From positions 1-9,483 of the forward strand of contig CAYSLJ010000217.1 of assembly GCA_964431735.1 (NCBI GenBank): a DNA stretch of 9,483 nt, read 5' to 3'. The DNA comes from CALARM01 sp964431735. GTDB taxonomy: Bacteria > Vulcanimicrobiota > SpSt-956 > JAKJGF01. Shown piece by piece: positions 1-5,789 of this stretch (the first letter of the stretch is position 1; every line of letters begins with the position of its first letter). The notes under the pieces are model-generated. The model was not told the origin of the DNA, ran no database searches, and saw only the letters and a list, made by a program, of their open reading frames with translations. Position numbers and translations under genes: made by a program.

Positions 1-69
1 CGGCCAGGGACAGGTTTTAATATGGGTACTAACTTATTTGGAGCGGTACTAAGAAAGGATGATTTTTAT

Positions 70-1059
70 ATGGATATAATCAGAAAAAAATTTTCCCCTG
101 TTAATCTGGCCCATTTACCAACTCCTTTTGATGAAGCTTCTAATTTAAGCACCTTATTGGGAGGACCGAGAATTTTTTTTAAAAGGGATGACCTAACAGG
201 TTTATCCTGTGGCGGAAATAAAATAAGGAAACTGGAATTTCTTATGGCAGATGCCATAGAAAAAAAAGCTGATTATGTAGTTACAGGCGGAGGAACTCAA
301 TCCAATCATGCCTGTCAGACTGCTTCTGTATGTAATAAGTCAGGGTTAAAGGTAAGGCTTGTCCTTAAAAAACCTGATGAATTTAATTGTCAGGGAAATT
401 TGTTGCTGGAAAAACTCATGGGAGCAGATATTAAATTTGTAGAAGTGAGTAAACTCCAAGAACTTGAAGAAGCAATGAATAGAGAATGTGAAGAACTGGC
501 CGGGAAAGGACATAACCCTTATTATATCCCTATGGGAGGATCCAATTATCTTGGAGTTCTTGCCTATGCTCTCTCTATGAATGAAATAATGGCTCAGGCG
601 GAAGAAAGAAAACTGAGCATAGATAGAATAATTACTGCATGCGGAACAGGGGGGACAATAGCAGGCTTGATTTTAGGTAAAAAGCTTCTTGGTTTAAACT
701 GTAATATTACTGGAATTTCGGTAGGGGCAATAGATAATTTAAATGATACGATTCCTGCTATTGTCAGTGATGCTGCACAGTCTATCAACTTCCGGTGTAC
801 ATGCCATGATGATATAAACATTTATTATGATTATGTGGGCTCTTCTTACGGAGAAATAACTCCTGCTGCAAAAGAAGCAATAGAAATTGTAGCAAAAACA
901 GAAGGCATATTTCTGGACCCTGTTTATACCGGTAAAGCCATGGCAGGTCTTATTGATCTTGTAAGAAAAGGTTTTATAAGAGAAGAAGAAACAGTTATTT
1001 TTCTTCATACAGGAGGACTTCCTGCTATTTTTGCTTATAAGAGAGAATTATTGTCCTGA
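70..1059 (+). CDS. dcyD: D-cysteine desulfhydrase, PLP-dependent (ACC deaminase family)
   Basis: The 329-residue protein belongs to the PLP fold-type II family of ACC deaminases and D-cysteine desulfhydrases, which split D-cysteine into pyruvate, sulfide and ammonia in the cytoplasm. The PLP lysine is K51 in GGNKIRKLEF, followed by QSNH (S78) and the phosphate-binding CGTGGT loop (191-196). The tyrosine motifs SSYG (Y260) and DPVYTGKAM (Y286) are present. The residues after Y286 and in HTGG are Thr (T287, T314), as in D-cysteine desulfhydrases. ACC deaminases have Glu and Leu there, so desulfhydrase activity is favoured. Length fits the family (about 328). I chose ATG 70, which has AAGGATG eight bases upstream. 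An in-frame ATG at 22, with AGGGA before it, would add 16 residues that the family lacks. The gene converges on the Hdr operon and is not part of it. Substrate is inferred, not shown. Confidence 0.86.
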   Translation: MDIIRKKFSPVNLAHLPTPFDEASNLSTLLGGPRIFFKRDDLTGLSCGGNKIRKLEFLMADAIEKKADYVVTGGGTQSNHACQTASVCNKSGLKVRLVLKKPDEFNCQGNLLLEKLMGADIKFVEVSKLQELEEAMNRECEELAGKGHNPYYIPMGGSNYLGVLAYALSMNEIMAQAEERKLSIDRIITACGTGGTIAGLILGKKLLGLNCNITGISVGAIDNLNDTIPAIVSDAAQSINFRCTCHDDINIYYDYVGSSYGEITPAAKEAIEIVAKTEGIFLDPVYTGKAMAGLIDLVRKGFIREEETVIFLHTGGLPAIFAYKRELLS

Positions 1060-1064
1060 CAATC

Positions 1065-1085
1065 TTCACTATTCACTATTCGCTA
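1065..1085. repeat. Three tandem heptamers TTCACTA after the dcyD stop
   Basis: TTCACTA occurs at 1065-1071 and 1072-1078, with a one-base variant TTCGCTA at 1079-1085. The array starts five bases after the dcyD stop codon. It resembles the TTCACTT heptamers at 2201-2221 in sequence and period. The second copy supplies the -35 hexamer of the promoter for the noncoding RNA that follows. Confidence 0.85.
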
Positions 1086-1100
1086 ATTATATGATATAAT
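1072..1100 (+). promoter_or_regulatory. Sigma-70-like promoter for the tRNA-like RNA
   Basis: A perfect TATAAT (1095-1100) sits 17 bp downstream of TTCACT (1072-1077), which matches TTGACA at four of six bases. The predicted start, about 1106-1107, coincides with the first paired base of the 11-bp helix that closes the RNA. This gives an independent reason to believe both the promoter and the RNA. Confidence 0.65.
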
Positions 1101-1105
1101 AAAAA

Positions 1106-1248
1106 CAGGAGATATGCTATAACATAAGTTGCTTACATGCAGCTTAGCTCATCTGGTAGAGCAGGAGACCTTAATCTCTGTGTAACAGGTTCGATTCCTG
1201 TAGCAAAACCACAATCAGCAACTTTAACTCGCATATCTCCTCTGTTTT
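1106..1248 (+). ncRNA. tRNA-like noncoding RNA in a long hairpin (candidate bacterial Y RNA / YrlA-like)
   Basis: The ends pair: AGGAGATATGC (1107-1117) is perfectly complementary to 1231-1241, and AAAAC/GTTTT extends this past a 2-nt bulge. After an internal loop, AAGTTGCT (1126-1133) pairs perfectly with AGCAACTT (1217-1224). At the tip is a tRNA-Lys-like domain. The D arm is GCTC/GAGC with a GG-containing loop (1147-1162). The anticodon-like stem is GGAGA/TCTCT with loop CCTTAA (1164-1179). A 5-nt variable region follows, then a T arm ACAGG-TTCGATT-CCTGT (1185-1201). It is unlikely to be a working tRNA: the loop has six bases, with U33 missing before CTT, and the acceptor positions pair over only three bases (GCT 1142-1144 with AGC 1202-1204). 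Bacterial Y RNAs, which bind the Ro60 orthologue Rsr, are known to join a stem made by the RNA ends to a tRNA-mimicking module; this has that layout. I cannot confirm a Ro-binding motif, and no rsr gene is in the window. The 3' end is approximate. A tRNA-Lys pseudogene is the alternative. Confidence 0.6.
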
Positions 1249-1252
1249 ATTT

Positions 1253-1339
1253 ACTATACTTTTGCACTTTTTCATAATTTCCTAACCCAACACATAACAC
1301 CTGAAATTTGATGTAATTATTTATGGGTGAAAGTATAGT
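1253..1339. repeat. Inverted repeat between the ncRNA and the nitroreductase stop
   Basis: ACTATACTTT (1253-1262) and AAAGTATAGT (1330-1339) are perfect 10-bp inverted copies separated by 67 bases. A smaller AATTTC/GAAATT pair (1276-1281 and 1303-1308) lies inside. The outer right arm ends three bases from the nitroreductase stop codon. The site lies between converging transcripts, so a structured transcription end is possible, but there is no classic GC stem with a U-run and the loop is long. Confidence 0.4.
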
Positions 1340-1342
1340 TAT

Positions 1343-2128
1343 TTAAATAAATCTCACCTTTGCTTGATTTCTCTGCGGGATTCTGTGATAATGATATTTC
1401 GGATAGCCGAACATCATTGCACCGTAGACCTTATGACCTTCCGGTAATTTCAGATAATCTGCAATAGGAGGGTATTTGTCTGCCACAAGCATAAAAATAC
1501 CTGCCCAGCAGGTGCCCATACCGAAACTGTTTGCAGAGAGATCAAAATAGGTAATTCCAATGGTGCAGTCTACATAGGGAATGAACCCTTCACTGTTTGC
1601 ATGGGCTATTATAACATGGGGCGCTCCTCTGAAAACAATATCATTTTCCGGCGTGTGAAATTCCGCCATTTTTCCGTATCTGTCCAGGCCGGCCATCCCC
1701 TGTGCCGTAAGATCTGCCAGATACCGTGTTTCTTTTCTGGTTTTAGTTATAATCCAGTTGAGAGGTTCCATGTTTCTTGCACTCGGAGCATATCTGGTAA
1801 CATCCATAAGTCCTGAAATTATTTCTTCCTTTACCTCTGTGTCTTTATATTGCCTCATGGAACGATTGGACTTTAAAAACTGGCCTATCTGTTCTTTAGT
1901 TACATTTAAATTTTTATCTATCTGTACAAGCTGGTCAGGTTGCACAGAAGGAAGAGTTACGGCTTCAACGGGACATATACTCATACAGTGTCCACAGTTT
2001 ATACATTTAGTCTCTGCATCTTCTACAGTTGCGATGACTTCACCTTTAGTAAAAATCCCTGCAGGACATTCCACTACACACATACCGCATAAGGTACACT
2101 TTTCCTGAGAAATTTTTATTGATGACAT
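1343..2128 (-). CDS. Ferredoxin-nitroreductase fusion protein (FMN oxidoreductase with two N-terminal [4Fe-4S] clusters)
   Basis: This 261-residue protein joins a bacterial two-cluster ferredoxin domain to a nitroreductase-family FMN domain. The clusters are C11/C14/C17/C21 and C42/C45/C48/C52, each followed by Pro as in ferredoxins. The FMN domain starts near residue 84 with SNRSMRQYK, then APSARNMEP (114-122), an FGMGTCWAG segment (202-210) and a C-terminal GYPK (241-244). Such fusions are common in anaerobes, where the clusters could pass ferredoxin electrons to FMN; substrates are mostly unknown. I placed the start at ATG 2128 because AAGGAGGAAG (2135-2144) is an excellent ribosome-binding site. 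An upstream in-frame ATG would add 28 residues translated from the neighbouring repeat hairpin and is rejected. It is the last gene of the flx-hdr operon, 95 nt after flxA. It is not one of the seven canonical Flx-Hdr subunits, so a link to the complex is inferred from position only. Confidence 0.85.
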   Translation of the reverse strand: MSSIKISQEKCTLCGMCVVECPAGIFTKGEVIATVEDAETKCINCGHCMSICPVEAVTLPSVQPDQLVQIDKNLNVTKEQIGQFLKSNRSMRQYKDTEVKEEIISGLMDVTRYAPSARNMEPLNWIITKTRKETRYLADLTAQGMAGLDRYGKMAEFHTPENDIVFRGAPHVIIAHANSEGFIPYVDCTIGITYFDLSANSFGMGTCWAGIFMLVADKYPPIADYLKLPEGHKVYGAMMFGYPKYHYHRIPQRNQAKVRFI

Positions 2129-2159
2129 AAACAGCTTCCTCCTTGTTTTATGTTTTATA

Positions 2160-2221
2160 GTGAAAAATGAAAAGTGAAAAGTGAATAATATTCTGTTCTT
2201 TTCACTTTTCACTTTTCACTT
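2160..2221. repeat. Heptamer-repeat hairpin between flxA and the nitroreductase gene
   Basis: The left arm has four 7-mers: GTGAAAA, ATGAAAA, GTGAAAA and GTGAATA (2160-2187). The right arm has three copies of the complementary TTTTCAC (2199-2219). The arms can form a stem of about 21 bp with one mismatch and an 18-nt loop, and several shifted registers are also possible. On the operon strand the array begins two to five bases after the flxA stop codon and ends upstream of the nitroreductase ribosome-binding site. It could affect mRNA stability or termination. There is no adjoining U-run. Confidence 0.85.
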
Positions 2222-2223
2222 CT

Positions 2224-3066
2224 TTAAAATTCCTGCGGTAATTCCTTTATCTGTGCATAGGTAAATACGGGGCCATGTTTACATACATAAATATGACCTA
2301 TGTTACATCGGCCGCATTTCCCTATACCGCATTTCATTTTCATCTCAAGGGTTGTTATAACATCTTCAGGCTTGAATCCCATTTTTTCGAGAGATTGAAC
2401 TGTAAATTTAATCATTATGGGAGGACCGCATGTTACTACCTTTGCATTTTCTCTGGATGGATTTAGCTGTTCAAGAACAGTAGGAACAAATCCGACTTTC
2501 CCGCGCCAGTCAGGTGTTTCTCCTCCCGGATCTACAGTGAGTATAAGTTCCGTATCAGGAGCTTTATACCATGCCTTTAAGTCTCTTTCATAACAGAGAT
2601 CTGCTACGGACCTTGCTCCGTAAAGTATGAGTATTTTACCGTAATCACTTCTTTTATCTATAACATACTGTATAAGACTTCGAAGGGGGGCAAGACCTAT
2701 GCCGCCTCCTACAAATATAAGGTTTTTACCTTTTAAGTCATCTACTGGAAACCAGTTGCCGTAAGGGCCGCGAAAGCCTATGGTATGCCCTTTTCTTAAC
2801 CTGTGAATTGTCTCAGTCACTTTTCCTACTTTTTTTACGCTGCATTCAAGAAAATCTTTTCTTGTAGGACTTGATGATATACAGAACGTGCATTCACCTT
2901 CACCGAAGACTGAAAATTCACAGAACTGACCCGGTTTGAAATCAAACTCCTTATGGAACTTTTCATCAGAAAGGGTAAAACGAAAGGTTTTTGTATCGGG
3001 AGATTCGTCTATCACTTCATGAATTATTGCTTTATGAGGGACATAATTTTCAACTATATTACTCAT
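2224..3066 (-). CDS. flxA: FlxA-like FAD/NAD(P)H oxidoreductase subunit with [2Fe-2S] cluster
   Basis: The 280-residue protein is of the ferredoxin-NADP reductase type, close to sulfhydrogenase gamma (HydG) and sulfite reductase AsrB. In the Flx-Hdr complex this subunit takes electrons from NAD(P)H. The FAD domain shows PGQF (45-48), CISSSPT (62-68, in the place of the usual RxYS) and GPYGNWFP (100-107). The nucleotide-binding domain has VGGGIGLAPLRS (119-130) and CGP (213-215). The C-terminal [2Fe-2S] ligands are C246, C251, C254 and C262. ATG 3066 follows AAGGGAGGAAG. The gene overlaps the flxB stop by eight bases (ATGAGTAA), which suggests translational coupling. NADH rather than NADPH is expected from characterised relatives but is not visible here. 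Confidence 0.87.
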   Translation of the reverse strand: MSNIVENYVPHKAIIHEVIDESPDTKTFRFTLSDEKFHKEFDFKPGQFCEFSVFGEGECTFCISSSPTRKDFLECSVKKVGKVTETIHRLRKGHTIGFRGPYGNWFPVDDLKGKNLIFVGGGIGLAPLRSLIQYVIDKRSDYGKILILYGARSVADLCYERDLKAWYKAPDTELILTVDPGGETPDWRGKVGFVPTVLEQLNPSRENAKVVTCGPPIMIKFTVQSLEKMGFKPEDVITTLEMKMKCGIGKCGRCNIGHIYVCKHGPVFTYAQIKELPQEF

Positions 3067-4090
3067 GGCTTCCTCCCTTCTCTATAATCTGAAGAGTTTT
3101 TACAAGGTCCATGCCTGCAGGACATTCAGCTATACAACGGCCGCATCCCACACAGGAGATGGTATTGAAATTCTTTTTATAGTAATTGAATTTATGGAAT
3201 ATTCTCTGACGATATCTTGTTTTTTCTACGTCTCTCGGATTGTGGCCTCCTGCCATTCTTGTGAAATGTCCGTGCATACAGGCATCCCAGCACCTTACCC
3301 TTTTGCCTTCTTCGTAATTTCCCTGATCACTTATATCAAAACAGTGGCATGTAGGACACAGGTAGGCACAGGCACCGCAGTGAATACATTTTACAGAAAT
3401 ATTATCCCATATTTTATCATCAAACATAAGGTCCAGATTTTCCGATACTTCTTTTACATTGAACTTTACAGGTAATTTTGCCATAAGTTCTTTCTGGAGA
3501 GCTTCATATTTTTCTTTGTCTTTTTTACCTGCTTCAGTGAAGAGTTTTTTTGCATCTTTAATGACTGCTTCACCTTTATCACTTCTGCTTTCCACATAGT
3601 AATTATCACCGATATCTGCGAAGTGAATATCTGTTCCTTCTGCATCATAGGGTTTTCCTTCTACTGATGTGCAGAAACAGCTCCAGTCAGGAGATTTACA
3701 GGACATAGATATAAGAAGGGTATTTTTTCTTCTTTCGAAATACAGCTTATCACTGTAATCCCAGTTGAAAACTTTATCCATCATGGTTAAGGAACGGGCA
3801 TCACATGGATGGATTGCCACTATGGCTCTGGGTTTTTTATCTACTTCTGCCGGTTTTATCTCTACATCTTTTCCGGAGAATTTATATTTATACAGTTCTT
3901 CCGATTGGGGGAAAAGGAATTCTTTGGGCGATTTTACTGTTTTCGGATAATTCAGAATTATTTTACTGAAATCTTTTACTACTTTAAAATTAATGAGATC
4001 TCCTTCTTTTACAGGAGCGATAATTTCATAATTCTTTCCGAGTATGTCCAGGAATTCCTTAATTTTATCTTTTTTAAGGATTAACGCCAA
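3059..4090 (-). CDS. flxB: FlxB-like iron-sulfur subunit (sulfhydrogenase beta / AsrA family)
   Basis: The protein resembles sulfhydrogenase beta HydB and sulfite reductase AsrA, electron-carrying subunits that work with FlxA-type flavoproteins. Numbering from a GTG at 4099, the N-terminal part has HPCDARS (97-103) and C134/C141/C143 in SCKSPDWSCFC. The C-terminal ferredoxin-like part has C238/C241/C244/C248, then C251 and C253, C270 and C274, and a last group C316/C319/C322/C326. So there are ligands for two [4Fe-4S] clusters plus spare cysteines. I prefer TTG 4090 as start (343 residues), because AGAGGTGA (4096-4103) is spaced correctly for it; the GTG at 4099 lies inside that site. Symbols flxB and flxC are assigned by gene order relative to the Desulfovibrio cluster and could be swapped in other schemes. 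It transfers electrons from FlxA towards FlxC/FlxD by inference. Confidence 0.82.
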   Translation of the reverse strand: MALILKKDKIKEFLDILGKNYEIIAPVKEGDLINFKVVKDFSKIILNYPKTVKSPKEFLFPQSEELYKYKFSGKDVEIKPAEVDKKPRAIVAIHPCDARSLTMMDKVFNWDYSDKLYFERRKNTLLISMSCKSPDWSCFCTSVEGKPYDAEGTDIHFADIGDNYYVESRSDKGEAVIKDAKKLFTEAGKKDKEKYEALQKELMAKLPVKFNVKEVSENLDLMFDDKIWDNISVKCIHCGACAYLCPTCHCFDISDQGNYEEGKRVRCWDACMHGHFTRMAGGHNPRDVEKTRYRQRIFHKFNYYKKNFNTISCVGCGRCIAECPAGMDLVKTLQIIEKGGSHE

Positions 4091-4095
4091 ATCAA

Positions 4096-4103
4096 TCACC
4101 TCT
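4096..4103 (-). promoter_or_regulatory. Ribosome-binding site that fixes the flxB TTG start
   Basis: AGAGGTGA on the minus strand lies five bases before TTG 4090. It overlaps the alternative GTG at 4099-4097, which would otherwise have no usable site, so TTG is the likelier initiator. Confidence 0.6.
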
Positions 4104-4136
4104 ATTAAAAAATTTATCAGAGAATAGAAGTTATAT

Positions 4137-4201
4137 GGCTGCTTCCCTCCACCAGGCTATGATGTGGGCTTTCAGAGTAACCTTACTCAAAGATTGCAGC
4201 C
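4137..4201 (-). ncRNA. Unassigned structured RNA element in the flxC-flxB gap (three-way junction)
   Basis: In the 143-nt gap the minus strand reads as a compact fold. P1 is GGCUGC/GCAGCC (4201-4196 with 4142-4137). P2 is CUUU plus GAGUA, loop AGGU, then UACUC, a UG bulge and AAAG. P3 is CCC, A, CAUCA, loop UAGCC, then UGGUG, GA, GGG. P2 and P3 abut directly; the joining strands are AAU and AA. One P3 pair is U-G on the operon strand but becomes a C x A mismatch on the other strand, so the operon strand is the likelier functional RNA. The P2 loop GGU could pair with GCC in the P3 loop. It might be a cis-regulator or processing site in the mRNA upstream of flxB. I do not recognise it as a known riboswitch. 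A small non-autonomous repeat element is possible. Confidence 0.45.
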
Positions 4202-4233
4202 CCGGTCTTTTTTATTATTATCGCAAATCCCCT

Positions 4234-5172
4234 TTAACGGATAAATTCCTGAGGATCTTCTTTCTTAAACGTACTCAGCGGCGGAGGAACATTCGGATCT
4301 TTCCCGGGTACATAATCAAAATGTTCTTCCACTGATTTTCTCATTTTCATATTTAATTCACCGAGAGGTATATCCATAGGACAGACCCTCTCGCATTCCC
4401 CGCATCCTATACATCTTCCTGCAAGATGATAGGCTCTTATAAGATGAAAAGCCTTGTTGCTCTTTAGATCCGTTGTTTTATCTATCCACTGAGGTGAGGC
4501 ATTCTCTACAAAACACCGTTCACAGTAGCAGAGAGGACATATTTTAACACAGGCATAACATCTTATACATCTGTCAAAATGTGCATTCCAGTATTTCTGT
4601 TTTTCTTCTGCCGAAAGTTTTTCTATTTCTTCCACCCTTTTCATAGATGATGGAAGATCTCCTACTTTTATTTCACTTCCGAGTATATGATCATACAGAG
4701 GAGGAACTCTTGTATCACAGGATACACATTTATCTAAGAGAAAATCCTTTATATTAAAATCTTCACTTCCGCTTTCACAGGTAATTTTAATTTTATCACC
4801 GTTTACAGTCCAGTCTTTTACTGCTTTCCCTTTAATAGCATTTATCAATTTTTTAGGATTTAATGCTCCCGGACAGTTAAGGCTTATTATATGGACCTTT
4901 TCCCTTGCTATCTGCTTTTCCTGCAGAAGTCCTACTATTGCTTTAGCATCACAGGGTTTTGCAAAAATAGCAACTTTACCTTTGAATTGATTGATATAAG
5001 AAGTAAGATTATGAACACAGAGAGGATTCAGTATAAGCTTATCACAATCTTCAGGGGATTTTGCAAAGAACGGAACAGTCTGAAAAGGTCCTCTTCCTTT
5101 TTCATAACCTATAATAGCTTCTATATCATCCTTTTTTATCAGTTCTTTAGCTATCTTTATGATATCTTCCAT
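4234..5172 (-). CDS. flxC: FlxC-like iron-sulfur protein (FrhB/HdrA-partner type, two [4Fe-4S] clusters)
   Basis: The 312-residue protein has an N-terminal alpha/beta half with a PCDAKA motif (73-78) and CVSCDTRVPP (149-158). The C-terminal ferredoxin-like half holds C202/C205/C208/C212 and C254/C257/C260/C264. Between them PLCYCERC adds C215, C217 and C220, so more than eight cysteines are available. No FAD or NAD motif is seen. In Flx-Hdr clusters this position is held by an Fe-S subunit that connects FlxA/FlxB to FlxD and HdrA; that role is inferred. ATG 5172 follows AAAGGAG at normal spacing. It lies 100 nt after flxD, a gap filled by repeats, and 143 nt before flxB, a gap with a folded RNA element. 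The C-terminal tail after residue 285 is proline-rich. Confidence 0.8.
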   Translation of the reverse strand: MEDIIKIAKELIKKDDIEAIIGYEKGRGPFQTVPFFAKSPEDCDKLILNPLCVHNLTSYINQFKGKVAIFAKPCDAKAIVGLLQEKQIAREKVHIISLNCPGALNPKKLINAIKGKAVKDWTVNGDKIKITCESGSEDFNIKDFLLDKCVSCDTRVPPLYDHILGSEIKVGDLPSSMKRVEEIEKLSAEEKQKYWNAHFDRCIRCYACVKICPLCYCERCFVENASPQWIDKTTDLKSNKAFHLIRAYHLAGRCIGCGECERVCPMDIPLGELNMKMRKSVEEHFDYVPGKDPNVPPPLSTFKKEDPQEFIR

Positions 5173-5190
5173 AGAGTAATACTCCTTTAT

Positions 5191-5275
5191 TTCAGCAATT
5201 CAGCAATTCAGCAATTCACCTTTCAGCCTGTTAGTTTTTCAGCTGACAGCTGACAGCTGACATGCTGACATGCTA
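5191..5275. repeat. Octamer and heptamer repeats in the flxD-flxC gap
   Basis: TTCAGCAA occurs three times (5191-5214), with a degenerate continuation. AGCTGAC occurs three times (5241-5261), followed by the related ATGCTGAC and ATGCTAG. The flxD stop codon (5273-5275) lies within the last unit. TCAGC blocks in one group are complementary to GCTGA blocks in the other, so the transcript can form an interrupted hairpin across the gap. The repeats end just before the flxC ribosome-binding site. Confidence 0.85.
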
Positions 5276-5704
5276 GTTGTTATATCCTTTAAGAGGGCCG
5301 AGTTTTTTTGTTTCTGCCACTATTTCTTCCATAAAACTTGCAAATTTCTGTCCTTCTGAAGCACTGATCCAGGACATCCAGAAACGTTTTGGATCAAGTC
5401 CCGTATATTGCAGAAGATCTCGAAATACTGTAAGTTTTCTTCTTGCATGATAATTTCCGCTTGTATAATGGCAGTCAGCAGGATGACACCCTGATACAAG
5501 GACTGCATCTGCACCTGACTGAAAAGCTTTGACTATAAAGAGAGGGTCAATAGCTCCTGTACAGGGCAGTCTGATGAGCCTTACATTGGGAGGATATTTA
5601 AGTCTGCTTGTTCCTGCCAGATCTGCTCCTGCGTAGGTACACCAGTTACAGACAAAACCTACTATTCTCGGTTCCCAGTCTGATTTTGTAGATTTATCTT
5701 CCAT
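5273..5704 (-). CDS. flxD: FlxD / MvhD-like [2Fe-2S] electron-transfer subunit
   Basis: The 143-residue protein is full length for the MvhD/FrhD delta-subunit family. These small proteins carry a [2Fe-2S] cluster and hand electrons from a dehydrogenase or hydrogenase to HdrA. The five family cysteines are present: C19 and C22 (VCNWC), C48 (LPCTG), C73 (SGCHPADC) and C78. The GCHPADCHY stretch is the strongest signature. No MvhA or MvhG hydrogenase genes are nearby; flxABC follow instead, which points to NAD(P)H rather than hydrogen as electron donor. ATG 5704 has only a modest AAAGG site about 12 nt upstream. The gap to hdrA holds a repeat array. The stop codon lies inside another repeat. Confidence 0.9.
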   Translation of the reverse strand: MEDKSTKSDWEPRIVGFVCNWCTYAGADLAGTSRLKYPPNVRLIRLPCTGAIDPLFIVKAFQSGADAVLVSGCHPADCHYTSGNYHARRKLTVFRDLLQYTGLDPKRFWMSWISASEGQKFASFMEEIVAETKKLGPLKGYNN

Positions 5705-5727
5705 AATTACTTGCTGCCTTTCTTTTA

Positions 5728-5785
5728 AGCTATCAGCCTTCAGCTATCAGCTATCAGCAAAAGCTGACTGCTGACTGCTGACTGC
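5728..5785. repeat. Two heptamer arrays forming an imperfect hairpin in the hdrA-flxD gap
   Basis: AGCTATC occurs four times (5728-5755, second copy AGCCTTC), and GCTGACT three times (5763-5783) with a partial fourth. On the operon strand the second array precedes the first. TCAGC blocks in one pair with GCTGA blocks in the other, separated by 2x2 mismatches, around a TTTT loop. The array starts a few bases after the hdrA stop codon. Confidence 0.85.
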
Positions 5786-5789
5786 TTTT

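Noticed and set aside
1138..1211. A functional tRNA-Lys (CTT) gene
   Set aside because: D and T arms fit, but the anticodon loop has six bases with U33 missing, and the seven acceptor positions pair at only four, three of them contiguous. The flanking perfect helices are not expected for a tRNA gene.
2129..2212. A 28-residue N-terminal extension of the nitroreductase protein
   Set aside because: It would be translated from the heptamer hairpin, and the downstream ATG 2128 has an excellent AAGGAGG site directly before the ferredoxin domain.
4137..4201. SAM-I riboswitch or SRP RNA, because GGTGGAGGGA and GGAAGCAGCC occur on the minus strand
   Set aside because: The S-box motifs that should surround GGTGGAGGGA are absent or in the wrong order. 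The SRP helix-8 partner strand does not pair properly and is about two bases short. Both look like chance matches.
4196..4216. Plus-strand intrinsic terminator (GCAGCC, CCGGTC, then a T-run)
   Set aside because: The stem is separated from the T-run by five bases, no plus-strand gene lies upstream nearby, and one helix pair is lost on this strand.
5191..5785. CRISPR arrays
   Set aside because: Units of 7-8 bases with no spacers and no cas genes; these are simple tandem repeats.
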